Source: Nitrospina sp.
GTDB taxonomy: Bacteria; Nitrospinota; Nitrospinia; Nitrospinales; VA-1
DNA length: 64,000 bases
NCBI GenBank assembly: GCA_018673915.1
Contig: JABHBK010000054.1
Span: 1 to 64,000 of the forward strand
Direction: 5' to 3'
Part shown: piece by piece, positions 24,456 to 33,321 of the stretch
How the letters are laid out: the number at the start of each line of letters is the position of its first letter
Position numbering within the stretch: the stretch's first letter is position 1
Position numbers and translations under genes: made by a program
The notes under the pieces: generated by a model
What the model saw: only the letters and a program-made list of their open reading frames with translations
Told to the model about the DNA's origin: nothing
The model's database searches: none

Positions 24456-24485
24456 ATCTCTGCTCGTCTCTGTCTATCTGTGGTT
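24455..24485. repeat. Short interspersed element, copy 2 (CACAGAT-type)
   Basis: It matches 3501-3531 at 24 of 31 positions. It lies 11 bp beyond the stop of the leftward ParB-like gene, the same setting as the first copy. The T-run of the preceding terminator runs into it. Confidence 0.5.
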
Positions 24486-24496
24486 GGAAATAAGTT

Positions 24497-25465
24497 TTAG
24501 AGGGAAAATATTTTAATCAGCTTTTCCACCGAGCCGGATTGCAGGGCTTGGAAAATTTGTTCTACCTGGCGGGATAATTCTTTTTCGCTTTGGAATTTCA
24601 GTTCCAGCTTCAACTCATTGCTCTCAAAGGTTTCTTGAAATTTGAGACGGGTCTTGTCATCCAAATCCATTTCATCTAAAGCGCGCGCTACCTGTTTTTT
24701 CATTTCAGATAATACCGGGTAGCGCAGATTATAAAGATACTGGTGGATGCGGTCATACTGTTGTGAGGGATTCAGCTCGGCGGTTGCCAGGGTGTTCTTG
24801 ATTTCGTCCTGAGATAATATTTTTTCGGGTGTAGTGTTTTCTCTTGCCGCTACTTCATCGATCAAATCCAGCAGGTCTCTCCACTTGTTGACTCCCGGCT
24901 TGAGAGCCGAAAATAAATTTTCCGCAGCTGTGAGATCGTCCCATTTATAAAATGTAAGGAATGTTTTAACGGGTACTCTGGCACGGTGCAGGAGTTTTTT
25001 TAATTTAGGGCTCAACGTTCTAGCGGAAGATAGATCCAGAAATATTTTTTTACTGCGCTCAAGCTCCAGCAAAGGCATATACTCTTCAATAATGGTTTCA
25101 TCAGAAATCCCTGCATCCTTGAACTTGTTGAGGATGCCGCCTTTTTCGATATCGCTATAATGCCGTTGTCCAAAATTTTCATTTAGATTTATGACCAATC
25201 GTGATGCATCGTCGATTTCAGGTATGATGAATGCGGGTATACTGGTTAAGCCAGATCGCGGTGCCGCCATGAAACGTTTGTGTCCGCTGACAATGGCGTA
25301 ACGATTCCCGGAAGGGCAGACGGAAATGGGATGCCGGATTCCGATTACTTTGACAGAGTCCGTTAACTTTTCAGGACAACCGTCCAGGGAAAAATCTGTC
25401 AACCGGTCATCACTATCAATGTCCGTTAACAGAATTTCGGAAACATCAGGAAATTTGATTTTCAT
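24497..25465 (-). CDS. ParB/Spo0J-like nuclease-domain protein
   Basis: A 322-residue protein whose first 80-100 residues form a ParB N-terminal (ParB/Srx-like) domain: DSVKVIGIRHPISV, then YAIVSGHKRFMAAPRSGL, where GHKRFMAA stands for the GERRxxAA nucleotide-binding box. Next comes a helical HTH-like region (YSDIEKGGILNKFKDAGIS) and a long helical C-terminus. Chromosomal ParB normally sits beside parA; none is here, so a regulatory or plasmid-type paralogue is more likely. I chose the ATG at 25465; longer upstream frames add an unconserved Ser/Pro-rich stretch. Its start codon overlaps, by two bases on the other strand, the start of the SUMF1-type gene. Confidence 0.75.
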   Translation of the reverse strand: MKIKFPDVSEILLTDIDSDDRLTDFSLDGCPEKLTDSVKVIGIRHPISVCPSGNRYAIVSGHKRFMAAPRSGLTSIPAFIIPEIDDASRLVINLNENFGQRHYSDIEKGGILNKFKDAGISDETIIEEYMPLLELERSKKIFLDLSSARTLSPKLKKLLHRARVPVKTFLTFYKWDDLTAAENLFSALKPGVNKWRDLLDLIDEVAARENTTPEKILSQDEIKNTLATAELNPSQQYDRIHQYLYNLRYPVLSEMKKQVARALDEMDLDDKTRLKFQETFESNELKLELKFQSEKELSRQVEQIFQALQSGSVEKLIKIFSL

Positions 25466-26351
25466 GCCATCAATCCAAAAAATATTGTGGAGCATTGCCT
25501 TAGGGTTGATTCTTTCCGGTTGTCTGGAAAAAATACCTGAAGGTATGGTGTTGATTCCTTCGGGAGAGTTTACCATTGGAACCAACCAGATAGATGAGGA
25601 AAAACACGCGCTTTCGTTAGGGCTCAATAAACCTTGGTTTGCTGATGAGTCTCCTGAGAGGCGCATTGATATTCCCGATTATTATATCGACCGTTTTGAA
25701 GTCACGAATTTACATTATTATATTTTTTGTCAGGCAACGGACCATAAACCCCCAAGATACTGGAAGAGCCAGAAGTTTCCTGAAGGGCAAGATCACTTCC
25801 CGGTGACGGAAGTGAATTATTTTGATGCCAGTGCTTATGCGAAATGGGCTGGTAAGCGATTGCCCAATGAGGCGGAATGGGAAAAAGCCGCAAGAGGCCG
25901 GGCCGGATTTATCTATCCATGGGGCGATGACTTCTTACCCGGTGTGGCTAACCTCAGCCTTTCTCCTCGAACAAAAGCAGGCCAGGGCTTGAAACCTGTA
26001 GGCAGTTTTCCCAAAAGTGCCAGCCCTTATAAGGTTCAAGATATGGTTGGAAATGCCTGGGAATGGGTTTGGGAGTACTATCAACCCTACCCCGAAAATA
26101 CTTTTAAAACTCCGGCTTATGAAAAGAAAGAGATTGTGGTGCGGGGTTTATCTTATATGGGTGTCGGGCATTTCAATAAAAAGGAATTTTTAAAGGTGGT
26201 TGCTTTTAAAGCCCGCGCTTCCTACCGTGAGCATCTCAATCCGCTGGCTCGAAAAAAGGATGTTGGTTTTCGATGCGCAAAAGACCGTCCTCCATTTATG
26301 GAAAGAGTTTTTGGTGTTAAGTCCACCCAGCAGAAACAATCGGTGACCTAA
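25464..26351 (+). CDS. SUMF1/FGE-sulfatase-domain lipoprotein lacking the catalytic cysteines
   Basis: A 295-residue protein. The N-terminus has a lipoprotein signal with lipobox LSGC (Cys19), so it should be membrane anchored. The rest is a SUMF1-type C-type-lectin-like fold: GMVLIPSGEFTIGTN, then YYIDRFEVTN, VTEVNYFDASAYAKWAGKR, LPNEAEWEKAARG and VGNAWEWVWE, all family landmarks. The last part, which in true formylglycine-generating enzymes carries paired catalytic Cys, reads GLSYMGVGHF with no Cys, so it is not expected to activate sulfatases. Its start codon overlaps that of the divergent ParB-like gene. The domain is often reused as a binding or structural module; function here unknown. 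Confidence 0.84.
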   Translation: MPSIQKILWSIALGLILSGCLEKIPEGMVLIPSGEFTIGTNQIDEEKHALSLGLNKPWFADESPERRIDIPDYYIDRFEVTNLHYYIFCQATDHKPPRYWKSQKFPEGQDHFPVTEVNYFDASAYAKWAGKRLPNEAEWEKAARGRAGFIYPWGDDFLPGVANLSLSPRTKAGQGLKPVGSFPKSASPYKVQDMVGNAWEWVWEYYQPYPENTFKTPAYEKKEIVVRGLSYMGVGHFNKKEFLKVVAFKARASYREHLNPLARKKDVGFRCAKDRPPFMERVFGVKSTQQKQSVT

Positions 26352-26630
26352 ACTATTTTTTGCCAAGTTTCAACATGCCTGTATTTTGAACAATTAAAAA
26401 TACCCTGGATTGAAATGCTGTGGTAAGCGGCCCAGATTTTAATGGGGAAATTAAATCAGGTTATAGTATTATCCCGTTGAACCCACCAGTGAATTTTACT
26501 CTCTGTGGTTTTATGTCCTTTAAATAATCCTTTATTAGGATACCTTGTCCGCTTGCGGCAGAGTTATTTGTTCTTTTGGGATTCCGTATAATCGGGAAGT
26601 ATTAATCTAAAATTGAGGTAGAAAAAAGTT

Positions 26631-29600
26631 TTGAAATTTGAAGATGCATTAGGAAACCAGACTCTCATTCTGGATGGAGCCATGGGCACCATGGTTCAGA
26701 ACCTGGAGTTGGATGATGCGGCATTTGGCGGTGCTGCGTTCAAAATGTTGACCGATCTCTTGATTTTTTCCCGCCCGGATGACCTAGAAGGAATCCATAA
26801 AAAATATTTGCAGGCGGGGGCCAACCTAATTGAAACCAATACCTTCGGTGCCTCACCGTTGAGATTGAAAGAATTTGATTTTACTCAAATCGATTTGGCA
26901 GATATCAAGGCTATTCCGCAATCGCTCGATCTTAAAAAATCGGATTACTCAGCCATCACTCACCATTTGAATGTGGAAGGTTGTCGGGTTGCCAGAAAGG
27001 CGATCGATAACTATAAGACAGAATCCAATTATGATGGTCGACCGCTGTTTGTTGCCGGTTCTATCGGTCCTTCCAATTATGTTCTCTCTAAGACCGAGGC
27101 TTCTCTTAATAAGGCCACATGGGATCAGATTGTTGACAATAATTTCCGACAGGTGCGAGGTTTGATCGAAGGCGGTGCGGACGTTCTTTTATTTGAGACC
27201 CAGCAGGACATTTTGGAGTTGAAGGCATCTTTGATTGGCGCCAACAAGGCTTTTGAAGAAGCGGGGGTACAAGTACCCATAATAGCTCAGGTCACTGTGG
27301 ACGGATTTTCGAAGATGCAGATATTCAACACGGATATTCATGCGGCTCTCGTTGCGGTAGAAGGCATGGGCATTTCTGCTTTCGGCATCAACTGCAATAC
27401 GGGTCCTGAGCTGATGGAAAAAACTGTAGAAAAACTGAGTCGGATTTGTAGTTTGCCCATTTCCATTGTGCCCAATGCTGGTCAGCCGATTTCGGAAGAT
27501 GGAAAAACTTGTTACAAGCTTGAACCGGAAGCCATGGCGGATTATGTCGAGCGTTTTGTTAAAGATTTTGGTGTGTCAATTATTGGGGGCTGTTGTGGAA
27601 CAACGCCGGAACATATTCGGGCTTTGTCTAACCGGTTGAAGGGAGTGGTTCCCAATAGGAAAAAAATTGAGAAACAGGTATTTTTGTCGGGTCCGCAGGA
27701 GGCGGTGGCGATCAATAGTGGCGATGGATTAGTGCGAATCGGCGAAAGATTGAATGTTCGCGGCAGTAAAAAGGTGCGCGAAGCGGTAGAGCGTGATGAT
27801 GGAATCCAGATGGGGGTTTTGGAGGAAGTCGTGGAGGAGCAGGTTAAGGATTTAGGAATCGACATCATAGATGTTTGTATGGACAGCAACATTGTTGAAA
27901 CAGAAAAAGTTTTACCCCAGGCAATTTATGAGCTGACCAGTGATTTCAAGGGGGTCATGTGTATCGATTCTTTTTCTGTTGAAGCGTTACAGACTGCTAT
28001 CGAGTCCTACCCCGGAAGACCGATTATTAATTCCATCAGCCTGGAAGAATATGAAGCGGGTGTCAGTAAGCTGGATGCGGTGTTATCGCAAACGAAACAG
28101 CATCATCCTGTATATGTGGCATTGGTCAATGGACCCGAGGGACCGGGACAGACGGCAGATGAAAAATATGAATTGGCGGTCGAAATCGTTCGGCAAGCGC
28201 AAGAGAACCATAATGTGACTCCCGATCAGATTTTGGTAGATGTCAACGCTTACCCCATTGGGTCGGAATCAGTAGAAGGACTAAACTTTTGCGCTGAAAC
28301 TCTGAAATGCTTGCCAAGGATCAAGGCGATTCATCCTGATTTGAAAACCAGTATTGGGGTCGGCAACCTGACGAATGGTCTGGCTTCGAAACCTTATATG
28401 CGAAAAGTTTTGACCAGCGTTTTTCTGGATGAAGCCAGAAAAGTGGGGCTCGATTGCGCCATATTGAATCCCAATCACTACGTTCCGCTTGAAAGCTTGA
28501 CGGAAGGTGATGTGGAATTAGCGCGGAAAGTAATTCTTGATCGCGACATGACCGCATTTGAAGAGCTGGAGCAAATTGCGCAGACGAAAAAGACCGGCGT
28601 CCAGGTTAAAAAAATAGATTATGACGATCTCACTCTTGAAGAAAGTATATGTCAGAGAATTAAAGACGGATTCAAGCAAAAGGAAGAAGGGGTTATAACC
28701 AAAGAGGGTGGGGAGTTCCCCTATAAAGACAAGATAGTCGTTGCCGTTGCCAAAGCCATTGAGAAACATGAGCCGCTAAGTTTTATCAGTGGCCATCTTA
28801 TGATTTCCATGCGTGAGTTGGGGGATGCGTTTGGTCGTGGCGAAGTGAGCCTTCCGCATTTGTTGAAAAGTGCAGATGTGATGCGCCACGTCATGCAGTT
28901 TTTGGAAAGCTTCATGCGTTTTAAAAGTGGTGTCGAGCCAGGAGCCGCTATTGAGTACAAGGGTGTGGTGGTCATCGGCACGGTTTATCAGGATGTGCAT
29001 AGCATTGGCAAGGACCTCGCAAAAACCCTGCTTGAAAATTATGGTTACCGCGTGATTGATTTGGGTGTGCAGGTTCCGCTGGACCGGTTTATTGAAACGG
29101 CCCGCAAAGAGAGCGCCGATGCGATAGGCATGAGTGCTCTGCTGGTACAAACCTCTAATCATATGATTACCGTTTCGAAAATGTTGTTGGATCAGAAATA
29201 TTCCATCCCCGTACTATTGGGGGGAGCACCGGTCAATGCACGTCATGCAGGTTATGTAGCCATGCATGGCGGTGAGAATATGGAAACAATTTTGGACAAT
29301 GTTTTTTATTGTGACAGCGGCATGGATGGCGTCAATACCATGGGACTACTCATGGATAAAAATCAAAGACCCAGCCTATTAAAAGAAAACAAAGAAAAGT
29401 TGTTGCGGGAATATCAGCGAGCGAAAGGGATTCAGGAAGAGAGGGATAAGCTTCTGGATACATTGCCAAAAAGAAAGGTGAGCTTTCGCCATCACGAAGT
29501 TCCTGCTAACGGTTATGGAATTCAAAAGGTTGAGTTCAAATTGCATAAGCTGGCTCTGGATCGGAAAAGCCTTTATTCTTTAAACTGGAAATTTGGAAAA

Positions 29601-30242
29601 AAATCGTCTTGGCTTCAAAAAGGAGTTACGGTTGACCAGTTAAACAAGCTGGAAAAAGAATGGGTTGAAAAGGCGGAACAAAACGGATGGGTTGTTCCTA
29701 AAGCGCGTTTTGCGCTTTTCCCTGCCCAATCAGAGGGTGATGAAGTCATTATTTATGATTCTGAAAGTCGGGAAAAGGAATTGGCTCGAGTCCGTTTCGA
29801 TGTTTGTATCGGAAAGGGTCGAAAAGATATTTTTTCGGTCGGTCAGTATTTCCATTCAGTCGATTCCGGGCAATTGGACGCAATAGGCTTGCAGCTTACC
29901 ACTGCCGGGACAGGGGTTGAGTCGGGTATCAAAGAATTTAAAGCGCAAAATGATAGCGAGTCGGCATTATATCTTCAGGGTTTGAGTGATCGAGTGGCTG
30001 AAGATCTGGCGGAATACACTCATAAATTACTTTGCCACGGAATTGGAACGAAAAAGGAAAACCGAGGCCAACGTTATAGTCCGGGTTACCCGGCAATAAC
30101 AGACCTGTCTTACAATCGCGTCATTTGGGAACTTCTTGGCGCGGATGATTTAGGAGTGACTCTGACCTCGGCAAATGAGTTTTACCCACCTAGCACTACT
30201 GCGGCAGTGGTCTGCTTTCATAAGGATGCTGGATACAGTTGA
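26631..30242 (+). CDS. metH: Methionine synthase, cobalamin-dependent
   Basis: MetH transfers a methyl group from methyltetrahydrofolate to homocysteine through B12. At 1203 residues it is full length, with all modules: homocysteine-binding barrel (1-~330; GINCNTG near 255 and GGCCGTTPEH near 320 supply the zinc Cys), pterin-binding barrel (~355-640, RIGERLNVRGSKK, ending with VGVGNL), B12 cap and Rossmann domain (DVHSIGKD near 787 with the axial His; GVQVP next) and a C-terminal reactivation domain (RYSPGYP, then EFYPPSTTAA). Start is TTG at 26631, matching the family's usual N-terminus, with GAGG 12 nt upstream. No cobalamin or SAM riboswitch is recognised in the 279-bp gap upstream. Stands alone. 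Confidence 0.95.
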   Translation: MKFEDALGNQTLILDGAMGTMVQNLELDDAAFGGAAFKMLTDLLIFSRPDDLEGIHKKYLQAGANLIETNTFGASPLRLKEFDFTQIDLADIKAIPQSLDLKKSDYSAITHHLNVEGCRVARKAIDNYKTESNYDGRPLFVAGSIGPSNYVLSKTEASLNKATWDQIVDNNFRQVRGLIEGGADVLLFETQQDILELKASLIGANKAFEEAGVQVPIIAQVTVDGFSKMQIFNTDIHAALVAVEGMGISAFGINCNTGPELMEKTVEKLSRICSLPISIVPNAGQPISEDGKTCYKLEPEAMADYVERFVKDFGVSIIGGCCGTTPEHIRALSNRLKGVVPNRKKIEKQVFLSGPQEAVAINSGDGLVRIGERLNVRGSKKVREAVERDDGIQMGVLEEVVEEQVKDLGIDIIDVCMDSNIVETEKVLPQAIYELTSDFKGVMCIDSFSVEALQTAIESYPGRPIINSISLEEYEAGVSKLDAVLSQTKQHHPVYVALVNGPEGPGQTADEKYELAVEIVRQAQENHNVTPDQILVDVNAYPIGSESVEGLNFCAETLKCLPRIKAIHPDLKTSIGVGNLTNGLASKPYMRKVLTSVFLDEARKVGLDCAILNPNHYVPLESLTEGDVELARKVILDRDMTAFEELEQIAQTKKTGVQVKKIDYDDLTLEESICQRIKDGFKQKEEGVITKEGGEFPYKDKIVVAVAKAIEKHEPLSFISGHLMISMRELGDAFGRGEVSLPHLLKSADVMRHVMQFLESFMRFKSGVEPGAAIEYKGVVVIGTVYQDVHSIGKDLAKTLLENYGYRVIDLGVQVPLDRFIETARKESADAIGMSALLVQTSNHMITVSKMLLDQKYSIPVLLGGAPVNARHAGYVAMHGGENMETILDNVFYCDSGMDGVNTMGLLMDKNQRPSLLKENKEKLLREYQRAKGIQEERDKLLDTLPKRKVSFRHHEVPANGYGIQKVEFKLHKLALDRKSLYSLNWKFGKKSSWLQKGVTVDQLNKLEKEWVEKAEQNGWVVPKARFALFPAQSEGDEVIIYDSESREKELARVRFDVCIGKGRKDIFSVGQYFHSVDSGQLDAIGLQLTTAGTGVESGIKEFKAQNDSESALYLQGLSDRVAEDLAEYTHKLLCHGIGTKKENRGQRYSPGYPAITDLSYNRVIWELLGADDLGVTLTSANEFYPPSTTAAVVCFHKDAGYS

Positions 30243-30733
30243 TCCACCAGCGAGCCGCCGTTGGTACTAGCAACAAGGCTACGCCTTGATGAAATGTGCA
30301 ACAGCTTTTACCGGGCTCAAGCCATGTTAGCGGCTTAAAAAGCTAAAACTATTTGCCTCCCTCGCTAGAGGGTGGCGAGCAGGAAGTGTAGTCGGCTTGA
30401 TGGGTTATTGCTTCGTTTCCTGCCGAGGGTGCCCCGACCCGCAGTTTCCCCAAAAATCAGGTTTTAAGTCCATTCCATTTTTAACCGATAAGAAATCACC
30501 CGCAGGGTCTGGATTTGCTTGTTTCACAGGTCTTGGGGTGGTAGTATAACTTATTGAGATACAAGGCTTTAGATGTCAAATTCCAAAAGGAAATAAAACC
30601 TTTCTATAATGGACCTCATTTGTTAAGATAATTAAGTAGATTACCCGATTATAAAACAGGATGTTGCCCCACAGTTTTTTCCTTGGGGCCTCTTATCAAA
30701 TTATAAATCCGCTATTTTTGAGGAAGTTGAATC
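30243..30733 (+). other. Gene-free 491-bp stretch before clpC, with several hairpins
   Basis: No good reading frame. Perfect stems include CAAGGC/GCCTTG (30274-30288), CTCGC/GCGAG (30361-30379), and GCAGGAA/TTCCTGC (30379-30385 with 30417-30423). A later GCCCCA/TGGGGC stem with a T-rich loop (30666-30689) lies about 45 bp from the clpC start. The first 200 bp are richer in G+C than the rest. It may encode a structured RNA or hold decayed repeats plus the clpC promoter; no known RNA family was recognised. Confidence 0.4.
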
Positions 30734-33163
30734 ATGTTTAAGCGATTCACAGAGAGGGCGCGAAGAGTCATTATCCTTGCTCGCGAGGAGGCTGAACTTT
30801 ATCGCCATGAGTATTTAGGTACCGAACATATTTTGCAAGGCGTTATTAAAGATGGCGGCGGTATTGCAGTTGCCATTGTTCAAAAAAGCGGAGTGGATCT
30901 TGCTCAGTTGAAAAAGGAACTGGAGAAAAACTTACCCCGTAGTTCAAATTCCCTGATCATAGGGGATATTCCCTTCACCTCCCGAGCTAAGAAAGTATTA
31001 GAGTTCGCGGTGGAAGAGGCTCGGTCTTTGAATCACAACTATATTGGCACGGAACATCTTCTTCTAGGTCTTTTGAAGGAGAAGGAAGGGGTTGCCTGCC
31101 GTGTGCTGAACAGTTTCGGCATGTTCTTTGATGATGTCAGGGAAAAAATTGTTGAGATGTTCAAAGAGCCTACCGAAAGCAACCGCGAAGTGGGCAAGAC
31201 TCCGACCCTGGATGAATTTAGCCGGGACCTGACCAAGATGGCATTGGACGGGAAGTTGGATCCGATTATTGGAAGGGCTAAAGAAATCGAGAGGGTCATA
31301 CAGATTCTTAGTCGTCGTACCAAGAATAATCCCGTATTGATTGGCGAACCCGGTGTAGGAAAAACCGCGATTGTCGAAGGCTTGGCCCAGCTTATTGTGG
31401 AAAGGGAAGTGCCAGATACCCTTTTTGAGAAACGGGTGGTTTCGCTTGATTTAGGTTCGCTGATTGCGGGCACAAAGTATCGCGGTCAGTTTGAAGCCCG
31501 TCTCAAAGGCATCATGAAGGAAATTATCCAGAATGACAGTGTCATTTTGTTTATTGACGAATTGCATACTCTGGTTGGAGCAGGAGCCGCAGAAGGTTCT
31601 GTAGATGCATCCAACATGCTCAAGCCGGCTCTGTCTCGAGGCGAGATTCAGTGTATTGGCGCGACTACTTTGGAAGAATACCGAAAATATATAGAAAAGA
31701 ATGGTGCACTTGAAAGACGTTTTCAGCCCATCATTGTGAATCCTCCGACTGTGGAAGAAACCATTGAAATTATCAAAGGGTTGAAGGTCCCTTATGAACT
31801 GCATCACAAGGCTAAAATTTCAGATGAGGCGATTGTTACTGCCGTTAGATTTGCTGAGCGGTACATCAGTGATCGGTTTCTCCCTGATAAGGCTATTGAC
31901 GTGATAGATGAGGCGGGCTCGAGAGTGCGTCTGCGTGAGATCACTCAATCTCCTGAAATGAAAAAAATTCAACGCGATGTAGATATTGTTGTTCGCGATA
32001 AAAAAGTCTGCATCGAAAACCAGGAATTTGAAAAGGCCGTTGAACTGCGTGACAAAGAGGAAGAATTGCGCGATAAATTGGAAGTGGTTAAGGCCGATTG
32101 GGATAAGGGCAGAGATGCCAGTGAACCCAGTATTACTGAAGATGATATTGCCGATGTTGTTTCCAGCATGACAGGAATACCGCTTTCCCGAATTGAGGAG
32201 AAAGAAAGCGCACGCTTGCTAGATATGGAAAATGAATTGGCGGGTAAAGTTGTCGGTCAAGGTGAGGCGATCAAAGTGCTCACCAAGGCAATTCGCCGGT
32301 CACGCTCTGGCTTGAAAGATATGAAAAGGCCCATCGGTTCCTTCCTTTTTCTGGGCCCAACCGGTGTCGGAAAAACAGAGCTGGCGAAAGTTCTTGCCGA
32401 ATTCCTGTTTGGTAATGAAGATGCGCTGATCCGACTTGATATGTCGGAATATATGGAGAAGTTTAACGTGTCTCGATTGACGGGTGCGCCTCCAGGTTAT
32501 GTGGGTTATGAGGAAGGCGGTCAGTTAACAGAGAAAGTGCGTCGCAAACCTTATTCGGTGGTTCTTTTCGATGAAATTGAAAAAGCCAATGCGGATATTT
32601 ATCATCTCCTGTTGCAGATCATGGATGATGGTCGTTTGACCGATAGTTATGGCCGGGTGGTGGATTTCAAAAATACGGTTGTGATTCTAACGTCCAATAT
32701 CAGCTCCAGAATGCTTGAAAAAGGCACCAGTCTGGGCTTTCATAAGGATGATGACGAGCTTAACTACGATAAGATGCAAAAGGAATTGAAGCAGGACTTG
32801 AAAAAGACCTTCAACCCCGAGTTTCTCAACCGGCTCAGTGAGACGGTTGTTTTCCGTCCTTTGGAATTGGAGAATATTGTCAGTATTCTGGATGTTCAGT
32901 TGAATATTCTTAACGAGCAATTGATTCAACAAGGGCTTACAGTTGATGTGACTCCTGATGCGAAGAGATGGTTGGCGGAAAAAGGCTTTGATTCCAATTT
33001 TGGTGCCCGACCTTTGAAACGTGCGATTCAAAAGCATTTGGAAGATGTTTTGTCCGATGAAATGCTTAAAGGCCGATTCACCAACGGCGGACTCATTGAG
33101 GTGAGCTTGCAAGATGACAGCTTGGTGTTTGTTGAAAAGTCGGGAGCTCTCAATGTTGGCTGA
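30734..33163 (+). CDS. clpC: ATP-dependent Clp protease ATP-binding subunit ClpC
   Basis: An 809-residue AAA+ unfoldase that feeds ClpP. Two Clp-N repeats open the protein ([20 protein letters not shown] and [23 protein letters not shown]), then NBD1 with GEPGVGKTA (~204), the UVR-containing middle segment [18 protein letters not shown] (~430) and NBD2 with GPTGVGKTE (~541), [10 protein letters not shown] and the sensor-2 GARPLKRAI near the C-terminus. The UVR motif and the double N-domain point to ClpC rather than ClpA or ClpB. GAGGAAG precedes the ATG. Adaptors MecA/McsB are not in the window. No CtsR operator seen. Confidence 0.94.
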   Translation: MFKRFTERARRVIILAREEAELYRHEYLGTEHILQGVIKDGGGIAVAIVQKSGVDLAQLKKELEKNLPRSSNSLIIGDIPFTSRAKKVLEFAVEEARSLNHNYIGTEHLLLGLLKEKEGVACRVLNSFGMFFDDVREKIVEMFKEPTESNREVGKTPTLDEFSRDLTKMALDGKLDPIIGRAKEIERVIQILSRRTKNNPVLIGEPGVGKTAIVEGLAQLIVEREVPDTLFEKRVVSLDLGSLIAGTKYRGQFEARLKGIMKEIIQNDSVILFIDELHTLVGAGAAEGSVDASNMLKPALSRGEIQCIGATTLEEYRKYIEKNGALERRFQPIIVNPPTVEETIEIIKGLKVPYELHHKAKISDEAIVTAVRFAERYISDRFLPDKAIDVIDEAGSRVRLREITQSPEMKKIQRDVDIVVRDKKVCIENQEFEKAVELRDKEEELRDKLEVVKADWDKGRDASEPSITEDDIADVVSSMTGIPLSRIEEKESARLLDMENELAGKVVGQGEAIKVLTKAIRRSRSGLKDMKRPIGSFLFLGPTGVGKTELAKVLAEFLFGNEDALIRLDMSEYMEKFNVSRLTGAPPGYVGYEEGGQLTEKVRRKPYSVVLFDEIEKANADIYHLLLQIMDDGRLTDSYGRVVDFKNTVVILTSNISSRMLEKGTSLGFHKDDDELNYDKMQKELKQDLKKTFNPEFLNRLSETVVFRPLELENIVSILDVQLNILNEQLIQQGLTVDVTPDAKRWLAEKGFDSNFGARPLKRAIQKHLEDVLSDEMLKGRFTNGGLIEVSLQDDSLVFVEKSGALNVG

Positions 33164-33321
33164 TAATTTTTTCATTGCCTGAAAAGCTATGATGATGAAA
33201 ATCGTTTAAGGTATTAAGTTTCAGCGGGTTATGCCGCTGGAGCTTAGTACTTTTTTTTGCCTGAAAATCCGGCTGAGGTTTTACCCTGATAACTCAAAGA
33301 ATTTCAAATAGTTCTGACTAA

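Noticed and set aside
26352-26630. Possible riboswitch upstream of metH
   Set aside because: No cobalamin (GCCACTG) or SAM-box core could be found in the 279-bp leader.
30666-30689. GCCCCA/TGGGGC hairpin as a terminator before clpC
   Set aside because: The T-run is in the loop, not after the stem, so it is not a terminator; kept only as part of the structured region.
33223-33260. Possible terminator after clpC (CAGCGG/CCGCTG hairpin and later T-run)
   Set aside because: The T-run is about 11 nt away from the stem, so it does not fit an intrinsic terminator well.
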